From the NCBI GenBank assembly GCA_016784545.1, contig JADHUM010000022.1:1-51877 (forward strand): a stretch of 51,877 bases of DNA. The letters are read 5' to 3'. Below, one piece after another: positions 8,113 to 16,533 of this stretch. This DNA comes from Candidatus Neomarinimicrobiota bacterium. Lineage in GTDB: Bacteria; Fidelibacterota; UBA8477; JABMPR01. The notes under the pieces are model-generated. The model made no database searches, had not been told where the DNA came from, and saw only the letters and a list, made by a program, of their open reading frames with translations. Both the position numbers and the translations under genes were made by a program. Every line of letters starts with the position of its first letter. Position 1 is the first letter of the stretch.

Positions 8113-9153
8113 TTAGAACATCAAGCCCAGTGTGAAACGTGAAATATCACCCAAACGACCCAGATCTGCATAGGCATAGTCAATCCGAATATTGGAAGCA
8201 CCAAACAATCGATAATTCAGACCGGCTCCCATGGTCAAACCTGCTTCAGAATCTTCAAGGAACAAGGCATTGTAACCAGCACGCAAATACAACATGTTAA
8301 ACATGGTCAACTCTGTCCCCAGGTTGACGCTCTCGGTTGCATTGATGGGGTGGAGAGCATCCAGAGCTACAAGCAGGGCAACACCAGAACTGATATTCTG
8401 CGTATACGAAAGACCAAACTGCATGTTCAAGGGCAGTGGCCACTCATCCATCTTGTATTCTGCCATGATCTTGTCATTATTTCCCAGATGTTGCGGATCT
8501 ACATCGTAATAGATCAGCAGATCACTCCCGGCCAACTTTAACCCCGGTCCAAAATTCGAAATGCAGGCGCCGATGCGTAATCCTTCAATCCCGGTGTCGT
8601 AAAGGGTTCCGATATCAAAGGCAAAACTACTGGCCTGCTCATGCCAGATTCGTTCTGAGATGTATTTGGCATTGATTCCCATGGAAAAGCGATCCGTCAA
8701 ATTGCGTCCATAGGACAGACCTGCAACCAGGCTCGAAGCTGAATACTCCTCACCATTACCATCAGGATATTGTACCGTCCGGACGGGTTGATTGGGCATG
8801 CTCATGGAATTGATAAATACTCCCATGGACCCAACATTATTACCAAGTGGGATGGTCGCTGCCAAAAAATTAAAGCTCACATCAGTAACCCAATCGACCT
8901 GTTCAAAAACACCACTGGCCTGTTGGATACGGCTGAGTCCGGCAGGATTCCAATACATGGCGATGGCGTCCTGGGCGACTGCCACATAGGCACCACCCAT
9001 ACCCATGCTTCGGGCACCGATACCCACTTCCAGAAATGAAGCAGCAGTCGTTCCCCGATTTGTTAATCGGTCACCAGCAGAAACCGCATTTACCAGCAAT
9101 CCTCCACCAAGGAAGATCACTATTGCATATGCTATTAGATTCTTTCTTATCAT
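8113..9153 (-). CDS. PorV/PorQ-like outer-membrane beta-barrel protein
   Basis: 346 residues with an N-terminal signal peptide and then the family signature FLEVGIGARSMGMGGAYVAVAQDAIAMYWNPAGLSR (about residues 41-76). The rest has alternating beta-strand pattern with aromatic ends and finishes RFTLGLMF, as expected for an outer-membrane barrel of the PorV/PorQ (UPF0164/FadL-like) group. In FCB bacteria PorV shuttles T9SS cargo; paralogues encoded within substrate loci are common and their individual roles are not known. GGAG lies 7 bases before the ATG. It sits between a SurA-like chaperone and the sugar-binding protein. Confidence 0.85.
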   Translation of the reverse strand: MIRKNLIAYAIVIFLGGGLLVNAVSAGDRLTNRGTTAASFLEVGIGARSMGMGGAYVAVAQDAIAMYWNPAGLSRIQQASGVFEQVDWVTDVSFNFLAATIPLGNNVGSMGVFINSMSMPNQPVRTVQYPDGNGEEYSASSLVAGLSYGRNLTDRFSMGINAKYISERIWHEQASSFAFDIGTLYDTGIEGLRIGACISNFGPGLKLAGSDLLIYYDVDPQHLGNNDKIMAEYKMDEWPLPLNMQFGLSYTQNISSGVALLVALDALHPINATESVNLGTELTMFNMLYLRAGYNALFLEDSEAGLTMGAGLNYRLFGASNIRIDYAYADLGRLGDISRFTLGLMF

Positions 9154-9169
9154 ATCCGTGCTCCGATTC

Positions 9170-10528
9170 TCAATTTAAGTAGCCCGCAAAAAAATCTATT
9201 TTACGACCCAGACCTTCATCACTGGTCTGAATGGACATCAATACTTTTTCATTAATCTTGATTTTGGCATTTTTTGTCAAGCTTTCGCATAGCTGCTCGA
9301 ATTCCAGACTAGCGGCTTGTGCAGCATCCTCAGGCTCTGTTCCTGTAGTATTCACCAGATTTTCTTTGATGCTATTCTCCAGTTTTCCAGCCAGCAGACG
9401 TTCTCTCCAGTAGCTGAAATCTTCCTGTACGCTGGGAAGCCTGGCTAAATCTTCAGCTCTCCCCTTCTCAGCAAAGACAATATCCCTCACATATATGCCA
9501 ATGGCATTGACCAGTGAATTCTGCAGGTCATTCAGTGATTTATCACTGAGTTCATAGGGGTTCATTCTGTAATAAAATCTGAAGTCCTCAACAGTCAACC
9601 TTCCAGATGCATATGTTGCCAATTCATCCCCGCTCATGGCTTCCAGAGTATTGGGCTCTGGATTCAGCTCACCGGGAGATTCCACTTTGATCTTTTCTGC
9701 TTCCACCTGCTGCCAGAGAAAGTGGCTTAGTTGATCCATTGTCTGCCGACGAATGATCAATTGTTCTGTCTGCATCACATCCTGAACGAATTGAAATGCC
9801 AGCGCATGCTCACGACGTTTGCTAATAGCGCTGCGATAGTGCTCCTGCTGCAGGTAAAACTCATTTTCAGAGAGTATCTGATTGCTTTCAATGTTCACCA
9901 GTCTGAAGATGTGGTAAGCCTGGTTCTTAATGAGAGGAGCTGTAAGGTCACCTACTTCAAGTGAAAACAAAATATCTTCCAGATTCTGATCAAGGTCATT
10001 CCAGGAGACCAGATTTACCAAGCCATATTCTGATGTTTTCATGGACTTGACTGCGCCATTGATGGAGACTTGTTCCCATTCTGGATTCCAGCTTTCCGTT
10101 TCGGTGGGTGGTTCCTGGTCAAGAATTGCGTGCTGAACCCAGAGGGTTTGTTGGGCTTTCATAAAAGCATCCCGACAATCCGTCTCTGATACCACAACCT
10201 TGCTGCGTATCTGCTGTCTGAACAATTCTCGCCGAATGGCTGAATCCTCTAGCTGTTTAAGCTCCCGCCGTGTGGTGGGGTCATTCTCCAGGCCTCTCCT
10301 TTCCGCTTCCTGCGCCAAAAGGACGCGCTCAGTAATCCGATCCAGGACTTTTCCATAAGCAGATGCCTTGGGACCGGCTATCACAGAGCGAGGACTGGTT
10401 TCATAAGCGAAGATAAATTCGTCAACACCAATGCTGCGGCCATTGACTTGAGAGACCGACTGCTGAGAGTCTTGCCCACAAGCAATCAGCAGGTAGATAA
10501 CTATCAACAATAGGGGTGCTGGTCTCAT
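9170..10528 (-). CDS. SurA-like periplasmic folding lipoprotein
   Basis: 452 residues beginning MRPAPLLLIVIYLLIAC, a lipoprotein signal with Cys17. It continues VSQVNGRSIGVDEFIFAYE, KVLDRITERVLLAQEAERRGL and RELFRQQIRSKVVVSE, the arrangement of SurA/PpiC-type N-terminal chaperone domains. A parvulin-like segment (LWVQHAILDQ...LEDILFSLEVGDLTAPLIKNQAYHIFRLVNI, about 125-225) follows but lacks the usual conserved HIL core, so isomerase activity is doubtful. Its likely job is to chaperone the barrel or secreted proteins of the same operon (receptor upstream, PorV-like barrel downstream). The helper role is an inference from position. Confidence 0.75.
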   Translation of the reverse strand: MRPAPLLLIVIYLLIACGQDSQQSVSQVNGRSIGVDEFIFAYETSPRSVIAGPKASAYGKVLDRITERVLLAQEAERRGLENDPTTRRELKQLEDSAIRRELFRQQIRSKVVVSETDCRDAFMKAQQTLWVQHAILDQEPPTETESWNPEWEQVSINGAVKSMKTSEYGLVNLVSWNDLDQNLEDILFSLEVGDLTAPLIKNQAYHIFRLVNIESNQILSENEFYLQQEHYRSAISKRREHALAFQFVQDVMQTEQLIIRRQTMDQLSHFLWQQVEAEKIKVESPGELNPEPNTLEAMSGDELATYASGRLTVEDFRFYYRMNPYELSDKSLNDLQNSLVNAIGIYVRDIVFAEKGRAEDLARLPSVQEDFSYWRERLLAGKLENSIKENLVNTTGTEPEDAAQAASLEFEQLCESLTKNAKIKINEKVLMSIQTSDEGLGRKIDFFAGYLN

Positions 10529-10545
10529 AATGTTAGCTGCTTCCC

Positions 10546-13500
10546 TTACTTGATGACGCTAAAACGTCCAACATGCGTTCCGACATCTGGTGCATCGACA
10601 TGATAGAAATAGGTACCAAAAGAGATCTCGCTCCCTTCGCTGGTAAGCAGATCCCAGGCTTCCATGCCATTGTCAGCAGACGCGTCATGTTCCAGAACAT
10701 CCACCAAATTGCCATTCAGAGTATAGATTCGAATGGTGCATCTACTGGGTAGATTAAAAAATTGAATCCGTCGTTCACCACGTCCAAACCTGAAGTAATT
10801 TTGAGGTTCCCATGAGGCTGCAACAACATAAGGATCGGGGACCACATGTATGTCGCTCAACTCACTTTTAGCCAGCGTGTTACTTGAATCTGGACCATTG
10901 ATGGTGAAACGGTATTTTTCGCCATCCCTGAAAGATTTCCTGGTACTTAACAGGAATTTGTCACCTGCCATGGGCGGATCGGTGGTAATTACCGTCGTAT
11001 CCAGTCCAGGCACTCCTCCTACCCAGACCGTATCCACAGAGAATTTGGATTCAAAGCGAATGACCCATGAGGTATGTCTATTAAAGATGAAGTCTGGATC
11101 AGGAACCAGGATGACCAGATCATCTCCATGATTGTAGGCCTGGTTGCCGTTGTGATCCCAAAGGGCAAAGGATGCAGCTGAGGAATCTGTGGTGTTTGTG
11201 ATGCTCACATTCACCATGCGTGAACTCAGGCCAAAGGCATTCTCAGTTTGAACTGTACTGGAATCCAGAAATTCGATCTCAAAATCGGCGGGCATATTGA
11301 GATTCAAGCGACGCCCTGCCACAACTTCCCAATCAGGGTTTAGTCGAATTCGTGTGGTGTAATCCGATTCTCCCTCGATCCAACCGCTGTTCACCAGATC
11401 ATAGACAAGACTAGTGTCATTTTCGAAGGTAATCAGGCTCCCATTGAAGAGAGGGCTTTCCTGTCCCCGTGCAACCAGACGTGTGGTATCGATAACCAGC
11501 GTATCCTGAACCACGTCCCTCAGGGTATATTCTGGGAATATTTCAGTGTGGAACAAGGTAGAATCATGAAACTCAAGCTCATAAGTAACACTGCCACTGG
11601 GAACCTGAAAACCTGCAATGATATCCACAGCTATATGGCCTGTGGCAGGACCTTCGTGTTGTATTCCTGCATCCAGTTGAGGTGGTGTGTAGCCTGCCGC
11701 ATAGGGCCGTGGTACTGCAACACCACAATTCACATCCTGAAAGGTCACTCTACCAAAAGCATCCGTCTTGATGATAGATGAGCATAAGCTTGGGGAAAAG
11801 CCTTCAGGAGGACCATTATTGTAGTCAACCAGGCCATAATCGTATGCCACGACAGCATAATAATAGGTCTGCCCATTGTAAACATCCGTATCTATCCAGG
11901 TATGTCTGAGACCAGTATTTTCCCCCATGTTAAATTTCACTCCATAGATATCAATGGGGTGGGGACCAAACCACTCGTCATCAAGATCGTACTGAACAAC
12001 GGGTTGGCGAAAGGTCAAATTTCCATATGAATCGGTAATAATCTTATTCTCCAGAAATTGAGCCTCCGTAGATTTATAGATCAGATAACCTTCGAAATCA
12101 TATTCCTGTAAAAAGGGATCAAAAGATTGTTCTGAGATATCATCCCAGGCCAGAGTCACTTCTCCATCCCCTGGATATATGGTAAGCGTGGGTTTCAGAG
12201 GAGGTTTTGAAAAGCGGTAATCCGCATTATAAATCTGCTGGACCGTGCGCTTGTTCTTTAACAGATCATCCCGGTCCTCGCCGAATAGCAAGGACATGGA
12301 ATAGCGTTCAGTCATGCCCTCCCTCAGTGGAAAAGTTCCAGACGAGAAAAACATAGCCAGATTATTGGGCTGCAGCAGTTCATGCACAGGAACCAGTGCT
12401 CTAGCAAAAACCCCCCAATTCTGTTCATCATTGGTGAGCTCATAATCATGTGTTGCAAAGATATCAAAACCGGTTAGACCTATCTGATCCGATTCGTCGG
12501 GATCGGTTTCGTTATAATCCGGTTCACCATTGGTGGGAAAGCCATCGCCTTCACCTTCATCGGGTGCGATGTAATGAACATCATAGGGACCCACGCCATC
12601 TGCTCCAAGGTCGTCATTCAGAGGTTCGTCGAAGTCCCAGACATTATTGCCATTCATATCAGTGTAGCCATCCCAGTCACAATCCTCATCGGTTGACCAG
12701 TGAGCGGTGGGCTCTCTTAGGAACATCTCGACAAAATCATCCCAGGCAGCTCCATCGAAGCCATAGGGCGCTGTATCAATCCAGACTCCTGGGTCATCAC
12801 TGAAGCGCAATTCATCAGTGATGCCATCTCCATCATTGTCTATCCCATCTGTACCAATACCTGGACTCTCCAGAAAGGCATAGCCGGCATAACCTACGGG
12901 TGACCAATTACCTGGAGTCCCATAGCCATCGGTGTCATAAGCGAAGGCAATATCCAATTCAGCATCATACTCGCCGATATCATCAGCACCATCTTCAACA
13001 CCCCCTACACCCCAGTCGATGTACTGAGAATAGAAAGTTTCTTCATAGTCATGGGTGGATTCATTACTAATAGTATACAGCCAGAAAATACAATCTTCGG
13101 CAAGTACATGACTCCATTGAAAGCCTCTGGCTTTGACTACCAGCCCGAGACCACCGCGTGTAGAGTCAAGGTCATCGCACCAGTAGTTCCAGTTGGTACT
13201 CCCCTCAACTTGACGGTTATATTCTTTGTCAGCATCATCATCGAAAACGAAGACCGTCTCCAGATCTGCATTGAAAATGCCCTTGCCGAAATAGCCATTC
13301 CAATAGCCATCCCAGGATCTGGGTTTATCAGGCCAACCATCTGGCCAGGAAATGGGTTCATTGCTTACGGCTGGAATAAAGTTCTCCTGCTGATCACCAT
13401 TGAACCAGAATGGTCGCGGTTCAAAGCCCCAGGGGATGCCCGTTGGGGAACTATCCACGAATTCGCGGTATTGGGTTTCCATGGGATGAACCAATTGACC

Positions 13501-13782
13501 ATACCCATTTTGGACTTCAGCTGCAACAATGAGGGCCACACCATCACAATAATGACGACCATATGTGGGCCAATTGCCAGAGGGCTCATTGGGGTAATCA
13601 GTCACTTCCCCATAGTTCTTATATTTTGTCAGTACCAGATTGCCATCCATGGTTCCGATCCGTCGATAGAGACGATTACCTCTCAGATCAAAAGGGGTCT
13701 GGGCCTGGAGCTCATGGAGCCCTGGTAAAAGAATACACCCCAAAATCAGGAGGATGCTGAAACGCTTGGTCAGGTTACTCAT
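10546..13782 (-). CDS. Large secreted protein with T9SS-like C-terminal tail, receptor partner
   Basis: 1078 residues: signal peptide, a beta-rich N-terminal half, Asp/Gly-rich calcium-binding-like stretches (GIDNDGDGITDE, CDWDGYTDMNGNNVWD, about residues 310-400), a fibronectin-III-like stretch (PTLTIYPGDGEVTLAWDD, about 535), and a C-terminal module RIYTLNGNLVDVL...FGTYFYHVDA...GRFSVIK like T9SS sorting domains. It overlaps the TonB-dependent receptor gene by 4 bases (ATGA) and has a perfect GGAGG 6 bases before its ATG, so the two are produced together. It occupies the place SusD has in Bacteroidetes loci but has no visible SusD features. A surface glycan-binding role is inferred. Confidence 0.75.
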   Translation of the reverse strand: MSNLTKRFSILLILGCILLPGLHELQAQTPFDLRGNRLYRRIGTMDGNLVLTKYKNYGEVTDYPNEPSGNWPTYGRHYCDGVALIVAAEVQNGYGQLVHPMETQYREFVDSSPTGIPWGFEPRPFWFNGDQQENFIPAVSNEPISWPDGWPDKPRSWDGYWNGYFGKGIFNADLETVFVFDDDADKEYNRQVEGSTNWNYWCDDLDSTRGGLGLVVKARGFQWSHVLAEDCIFWLYTISNESTHDYEETFYSQYIDWGVGGVEDGADDIGEYDAELDIAFAYDTDGYGTPGNWSPVGYAGYAFLESPGIGTDGIDNDGDGITDELRFSDDPGVWIDTAPYGFDGAAWDDFVEMFLREPTAHWSTDEDCDWDGYTDMNGNNVWDFDEPLNDDLGADGVGPYDVHYIAPDEGEGDGFPTNGEPDYNETDPDESDQIGLTGFDIFATHDYELTNDEQNWGVFARALVPVHELLQPNNLAMFFSSGTFPLREGMTERYSMSLLFGEDRDDLLKNKRTVQQIYNADYRFSKPPLKPTLTIYPGDGEVTLAWDDISEQSFDPFLQEYDFEGYLIYKSTEAQFLENKIITDSYGNLTFRQPVVQYDLDDEWFGPHPIDIYGVKFNMGENTGLRHTWIDTDVYNGQTYYYAVVAYDYGLVDYNNGPPEGFSPSLCSSIIKTDAFGRVTFQDVNCGVAVPRPYAAGYTPPQLDAGIQHEGPATGHIAVDIIAGFQVPSGSVTYELEFHDSTLFHTEIFPEYTLRDVVQDTLVIDTTRLVARGQESPLFNGSLITFENDTSLVYDLVNSGWIEGESDYTTRIRLNPDWEVVAGRRLNLNMPADFEIEFLDSSTVQTENAFGLSSRMVNVSITNTTDSSAASFALWDHNGNQAYNHGDDLVILVPDPDFIFNRHTSWVIRFESKFSVDTVWVGGVPGLDTTVITTDPPMAGDKFLLSTRKSFRDGEKYRFTINGPDSSNTLAKSELSDIHVVPDPYVVAASWEPQNYFRFGRGERRIQFFNLPSRCTIRIYTLNGNLVDVLEHDASADNGMEAWDLLTSEGSEISFGTYFYHVDAPDVGTHVGRFSVIK

Positions 13783-16436
13783 GAGGGACCTCCAAATTTC
13801 AAAGACAATCCAAATAGTATTTTGCGGGGTTCAGAATAAAATTCTGGCCGCGTATAATACTCTTCCTGAGTCTTGATGCCCCGATAGGTTTGAAAATTCA
13901 TGTCGTAGTCAAATTCGGCTGAGCCGCTGGAGCTATAGACGTCGTGGACATTCTTTCTGTCCAGGAGATTATATATCTTTAAGTATGGGGAGAGGTTGAA
14001 ACCGTAGATGAAGACATCCTTGGTGATATGAAAATCCAGGGTCATGGTTAGCGGTTTACGTTCGCCATTATAAATCCGATTCGAGTATCGGGCTGAAGAT
14101 CTGGTATAGGGCAATCCACTTCCCATCTTGCTGATTACACTAATATGATAGCCAGCCTGGGTTGTCGTGGCACTTAAATTCAGGGAATGGGTTTGATCCC
14201 AATCCAGAATCACCCGTTTTTTCTCTGATTCAATGGGTGGATCTGCTCTCTGCCTTTCCCATTCTTCAGTCGGGTCCGAGGCATTCCCCGTGGCAACCTG
14301 ATAGGTATAATCAACACCAAAACCAAAACCACCAGGCAACTGTCTTTGTTCCAGAGCCAGGGTAAGCCCCTTCACATTGGCATGATCCCTGTTGATAAAT
14401 CGGAAATAGCGCCCGCCATAAATGTCATCACGAACTTCCATGCCGATAAGATCGCGAATATCCTTGTTAAAGCCGGTAATATCGATGGTCAGATCTTCTG
14501 TCAGTCCCTGTTTTAATCCGATCTCATAGCTCACTGTTTTCTGGGGTTGCAATTCGGCGTTCCCCATGGAGTTATAGCGACCACGTGGTGGCTGGTCGCC
14601 TTCGATCTGGATTAAGGATACTTCGAAATCCGGGTTGATATAAAGATGCTCATAAGCTGGAACCTGGAAAAAATGCCCATAGCTGAAATGGATAACACCC
14701 CTATCGGTGATGGGATAGGCAATCCCCAATCTAGGACTGAATTGGGAAGAGGCTTCTGCAGGTCGTTTAACAGACAGGCGCGTGTCCCGGAAATCTTCAG
14801 GTACCACACCATCTGGGTCAAAGTAGTCAAAGCGTAAACCGGCGTTCAGAATCATTTCACCCAATTCAAGTTTATCCTGGAAATAGGCGTTAAATTCCAC
14901 GGGCTTATGCCGGTAGCTATTGTTATATGCAGATGAATCCGGCGGTCTATTCACAAGATTGCTATCATCAAAATAAATCCAATATTCATGGAGCCAGAGA
15001 TTGCTTTGCTTCAGACTGACGCCAAGACCAATTTTTTGTTGGGATGATATTTGGTTGGTATAATCCATTTTGCCAATCACATCACCAGTATTTCGACGGT
15101 GCTGCCACATGCGCATACCCCCAGTGGAAAACCCATTTGATCCATTACTGGTCAGATTTGACAGGGGCGCATAGCGGGGATCCTGCCAGTCTTCATAGAC
15201 ATATTGACCAAATTCAGTAAAACCCTTGGATGCATTCAGAGTGACAAATGACTCTGAGCTGAATAGGTGTGTAAATTGCAGAGAACCCCGATAGTCACCA
15301 CTAACTTTTTGGTAATTCCCCTCAGGATTGTATTTAAAAGAGTGGTCATAATCACGATATTGTTCTGATTGGTAATAACCAGATACATTCAGCTTACCCT
15401 TGTTATAAAGCTTGAAGGTTAATTTTCCTTGAACCGTTTCACGGGCATGGGGCTTAAGAGCGACCACGTCCCCACTCCCTGTTGCTTCGATATAAGGATT
15501 ATCTGGATTGTCAAAATTTGAGGAATCGGAAGGCAAAAATAGTTGTTCGCCAAAGAGATAACCCTCTCCAGCAGATTGTCGCAATAAAACTGAAAAATTT
15601 GAGGCACTTCCCAGAAAGGATGGCAGAGGTCCGCTCAGACTTAACTGCACATTATGGGTAGCCAGTGGATTTACTTCATCGATGTGAAGAAAGACATCGT
15701 CGTGACTGGAAGCATAATCACCAATATAGGTTGAAAGCTTGCCAGCAAAATAATCCTGGCCTTCCTTGGTCACGATATTAACGATGCCAGACATAGCTTG
15801 TCCGTATTCCGCATTAAAGGTACCGCTGATCACTTCCATGGCCTGTATCATATCATTTTCTACATCCAGAGGCACATCGCCAGAATATCCATCATTGATG
15901 GGAATCCCATCCACGATATAGACAACCTCGCCTCCACGGCCTCCTCTAAAATGGCCTTCTATTACACCAGCCTGTAAGTTGATGAGATCACCCAGGGATT
16001 CGACCTGAAGCGCTTCAATATCTTCAGCGCTGACTCGATAGGATGTAGAGGTAACATCCTTTCTCACGGTGGGCGCTTTGGCAACCACGGTGACAACATC
16101 ACCCACCAGGACTTCTTCCTGGAGCTGTATGATGACCTCTGTGGTCAGGTCAACCATCACTTTGACATCGGTGATTCGGGTTGTTGAATAGGAAATATAT
16201 CCAGCCTTCAGGCTGTAAGTTCCCGGAGTGATGCCGATGATTGTATAATATCCATCAATATCTGTGGCGGCACCCATACCTGTGCCCTCCACAATAATAT
16301 TTACGCCAATGAGGGGTTCTGCCGTGGTGGCATCAACCACTTTACCTGTAATTTTACCCGTCATACCTGCGAACACAGCTAGAGGCAATAGCGTAAGCAT
16401 ACATAGGGTTAACTTGTACCATTTTACAGACGTCAT
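13779..16436 (-). CDS. TonB-dependent receptor with carboxypeptidase-regulatory domain
   Basis: About 885 residues. After a signal peptide (MTSVKWYKLTLCMLTLLPLAVFA) comes a carboxypeptidase-regulatory beta-sandwich (GKITGKVVDATTAEPLIGVNI..., about 27-110). A plug domain follows with VVYIVDGIPINDG and EVISGTFNAEYGQAMSGIVNIVTKEG (about 165-235), then a long barrel ending in a terminal aromatic strand (ILFGLSLKFGG). Such receptors import large ligands across the outer membrane using TonB. The start at 16436 is preferred because AGGAGG lies 8 bases upstream of it; the ATG at 16442 is only 2 bases from that SD. The context (glycosidases, ABC sugar importer) points to an oligosaccharide ligand. Confidence 0.9.
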   Translation of the reverse strand: MTSVKWYKLTLCMLTLLPLAVFAGMTGKITGKVVDATTAEPLIGVNIIVEGTGMGAATDIDGYYTIIGITPGTYSLKAGYISYSTTRITDVKVMVDLTTEVIIQLQEEVLVGDVVTVVAKAPTVRKDVTSTSYRVSAEDIEALQVESLGDLINLQAGVIEGHFRGGRGGEVVYIVDGIPINDGYSGDVPLDVENDMIQAMEVISGTFNAEYGQAMSGIVNIVTKEGQDYFAGKLSTYIGDYASSHDDVFLHIDEVNPLATHNVQLSLSGPLPSFLGSASNFSVLLRQSAGEGYLFGEQLFLPSDSSNFDNPDNPYIEATGSGDVVALKPHARETVQGKLTFKLYNKGKLNVSGYYQSEQYRDYDHSFKYNPEGNYQKVSGDYRGSLQFTHLFSSESFVTLNASKGFTEFGQYVYEDWQDPRYAPLSNLTSNGSNGFSTGGMRMWQHRRNTGDVIGKMDYTNQISSQQKIGLGVSLKQSNLWLHEYWIYFDDSNLVNRPPDSSAYNNSYRHKPVEFNAYFQDKLELGEMILNAGLRFDYFDPDGVVPEDFRDTRLSVKRPAEASSQFSPRLGIAYPITDRGVIHFSYGHFFQVPAYEHLYINPDFEVSLIQIEGDQPPRGRYNSMGNAELQPQKTVSYEIGLKQGLTEDLTIDITGFNKDIRDLIGMEVRDDIYGGRYFRFINRDHANVKGLTLALEQRQLPGGFGFGVDYTYQVATGNASDPTEEWERQRADPPIESEKKRVILDWDQTHSLNLSATTTQAGYHISVISKMGSGLPYTRSSARYSNRIYNGERKPLTMTLDFHITKDVFIYGFNLSPYLKIYNLLDRKNVHDVYSSSGSAEFDYDMNFQTYRGIKTQEEYYTRPEFYSEPRKILFGLSLKFGGPS

Positions 16437-16477
16437 GGACATGACCTCCTCATTTCATTGTAATATTTTACTCAATC

Positions 16478-16510
16478 TATGGCCGGGTTTTGGCGTACAA
16501 CCCGGCCATA
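16478..16510 (-). terminator. 12-bp perfect stem-loop between two operon genes
   Basis: TATGGCCGGGTT pairs perfectly with AACCCGGCCATA around a 9-base loop. It follows the stop of the duplicated T9SS protein gene (16534) and precedes the receptor start (16436). No T-run follows on either strand, so it may be a 3'-end protecting or RNA-processing stem, or a weak attenuator, rather than a classical intrinsic terminator. Confidence 0.45.
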
Positions 16511-16533
16511 GTGTACAGATTAGATGAGAAAAA

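Noticed and set aside
13051-13728. 225-residue plus-strand frame
   Set aside because: It lies fully antisense to the well-supported 1078-residue gene and has no recognisable protein features.
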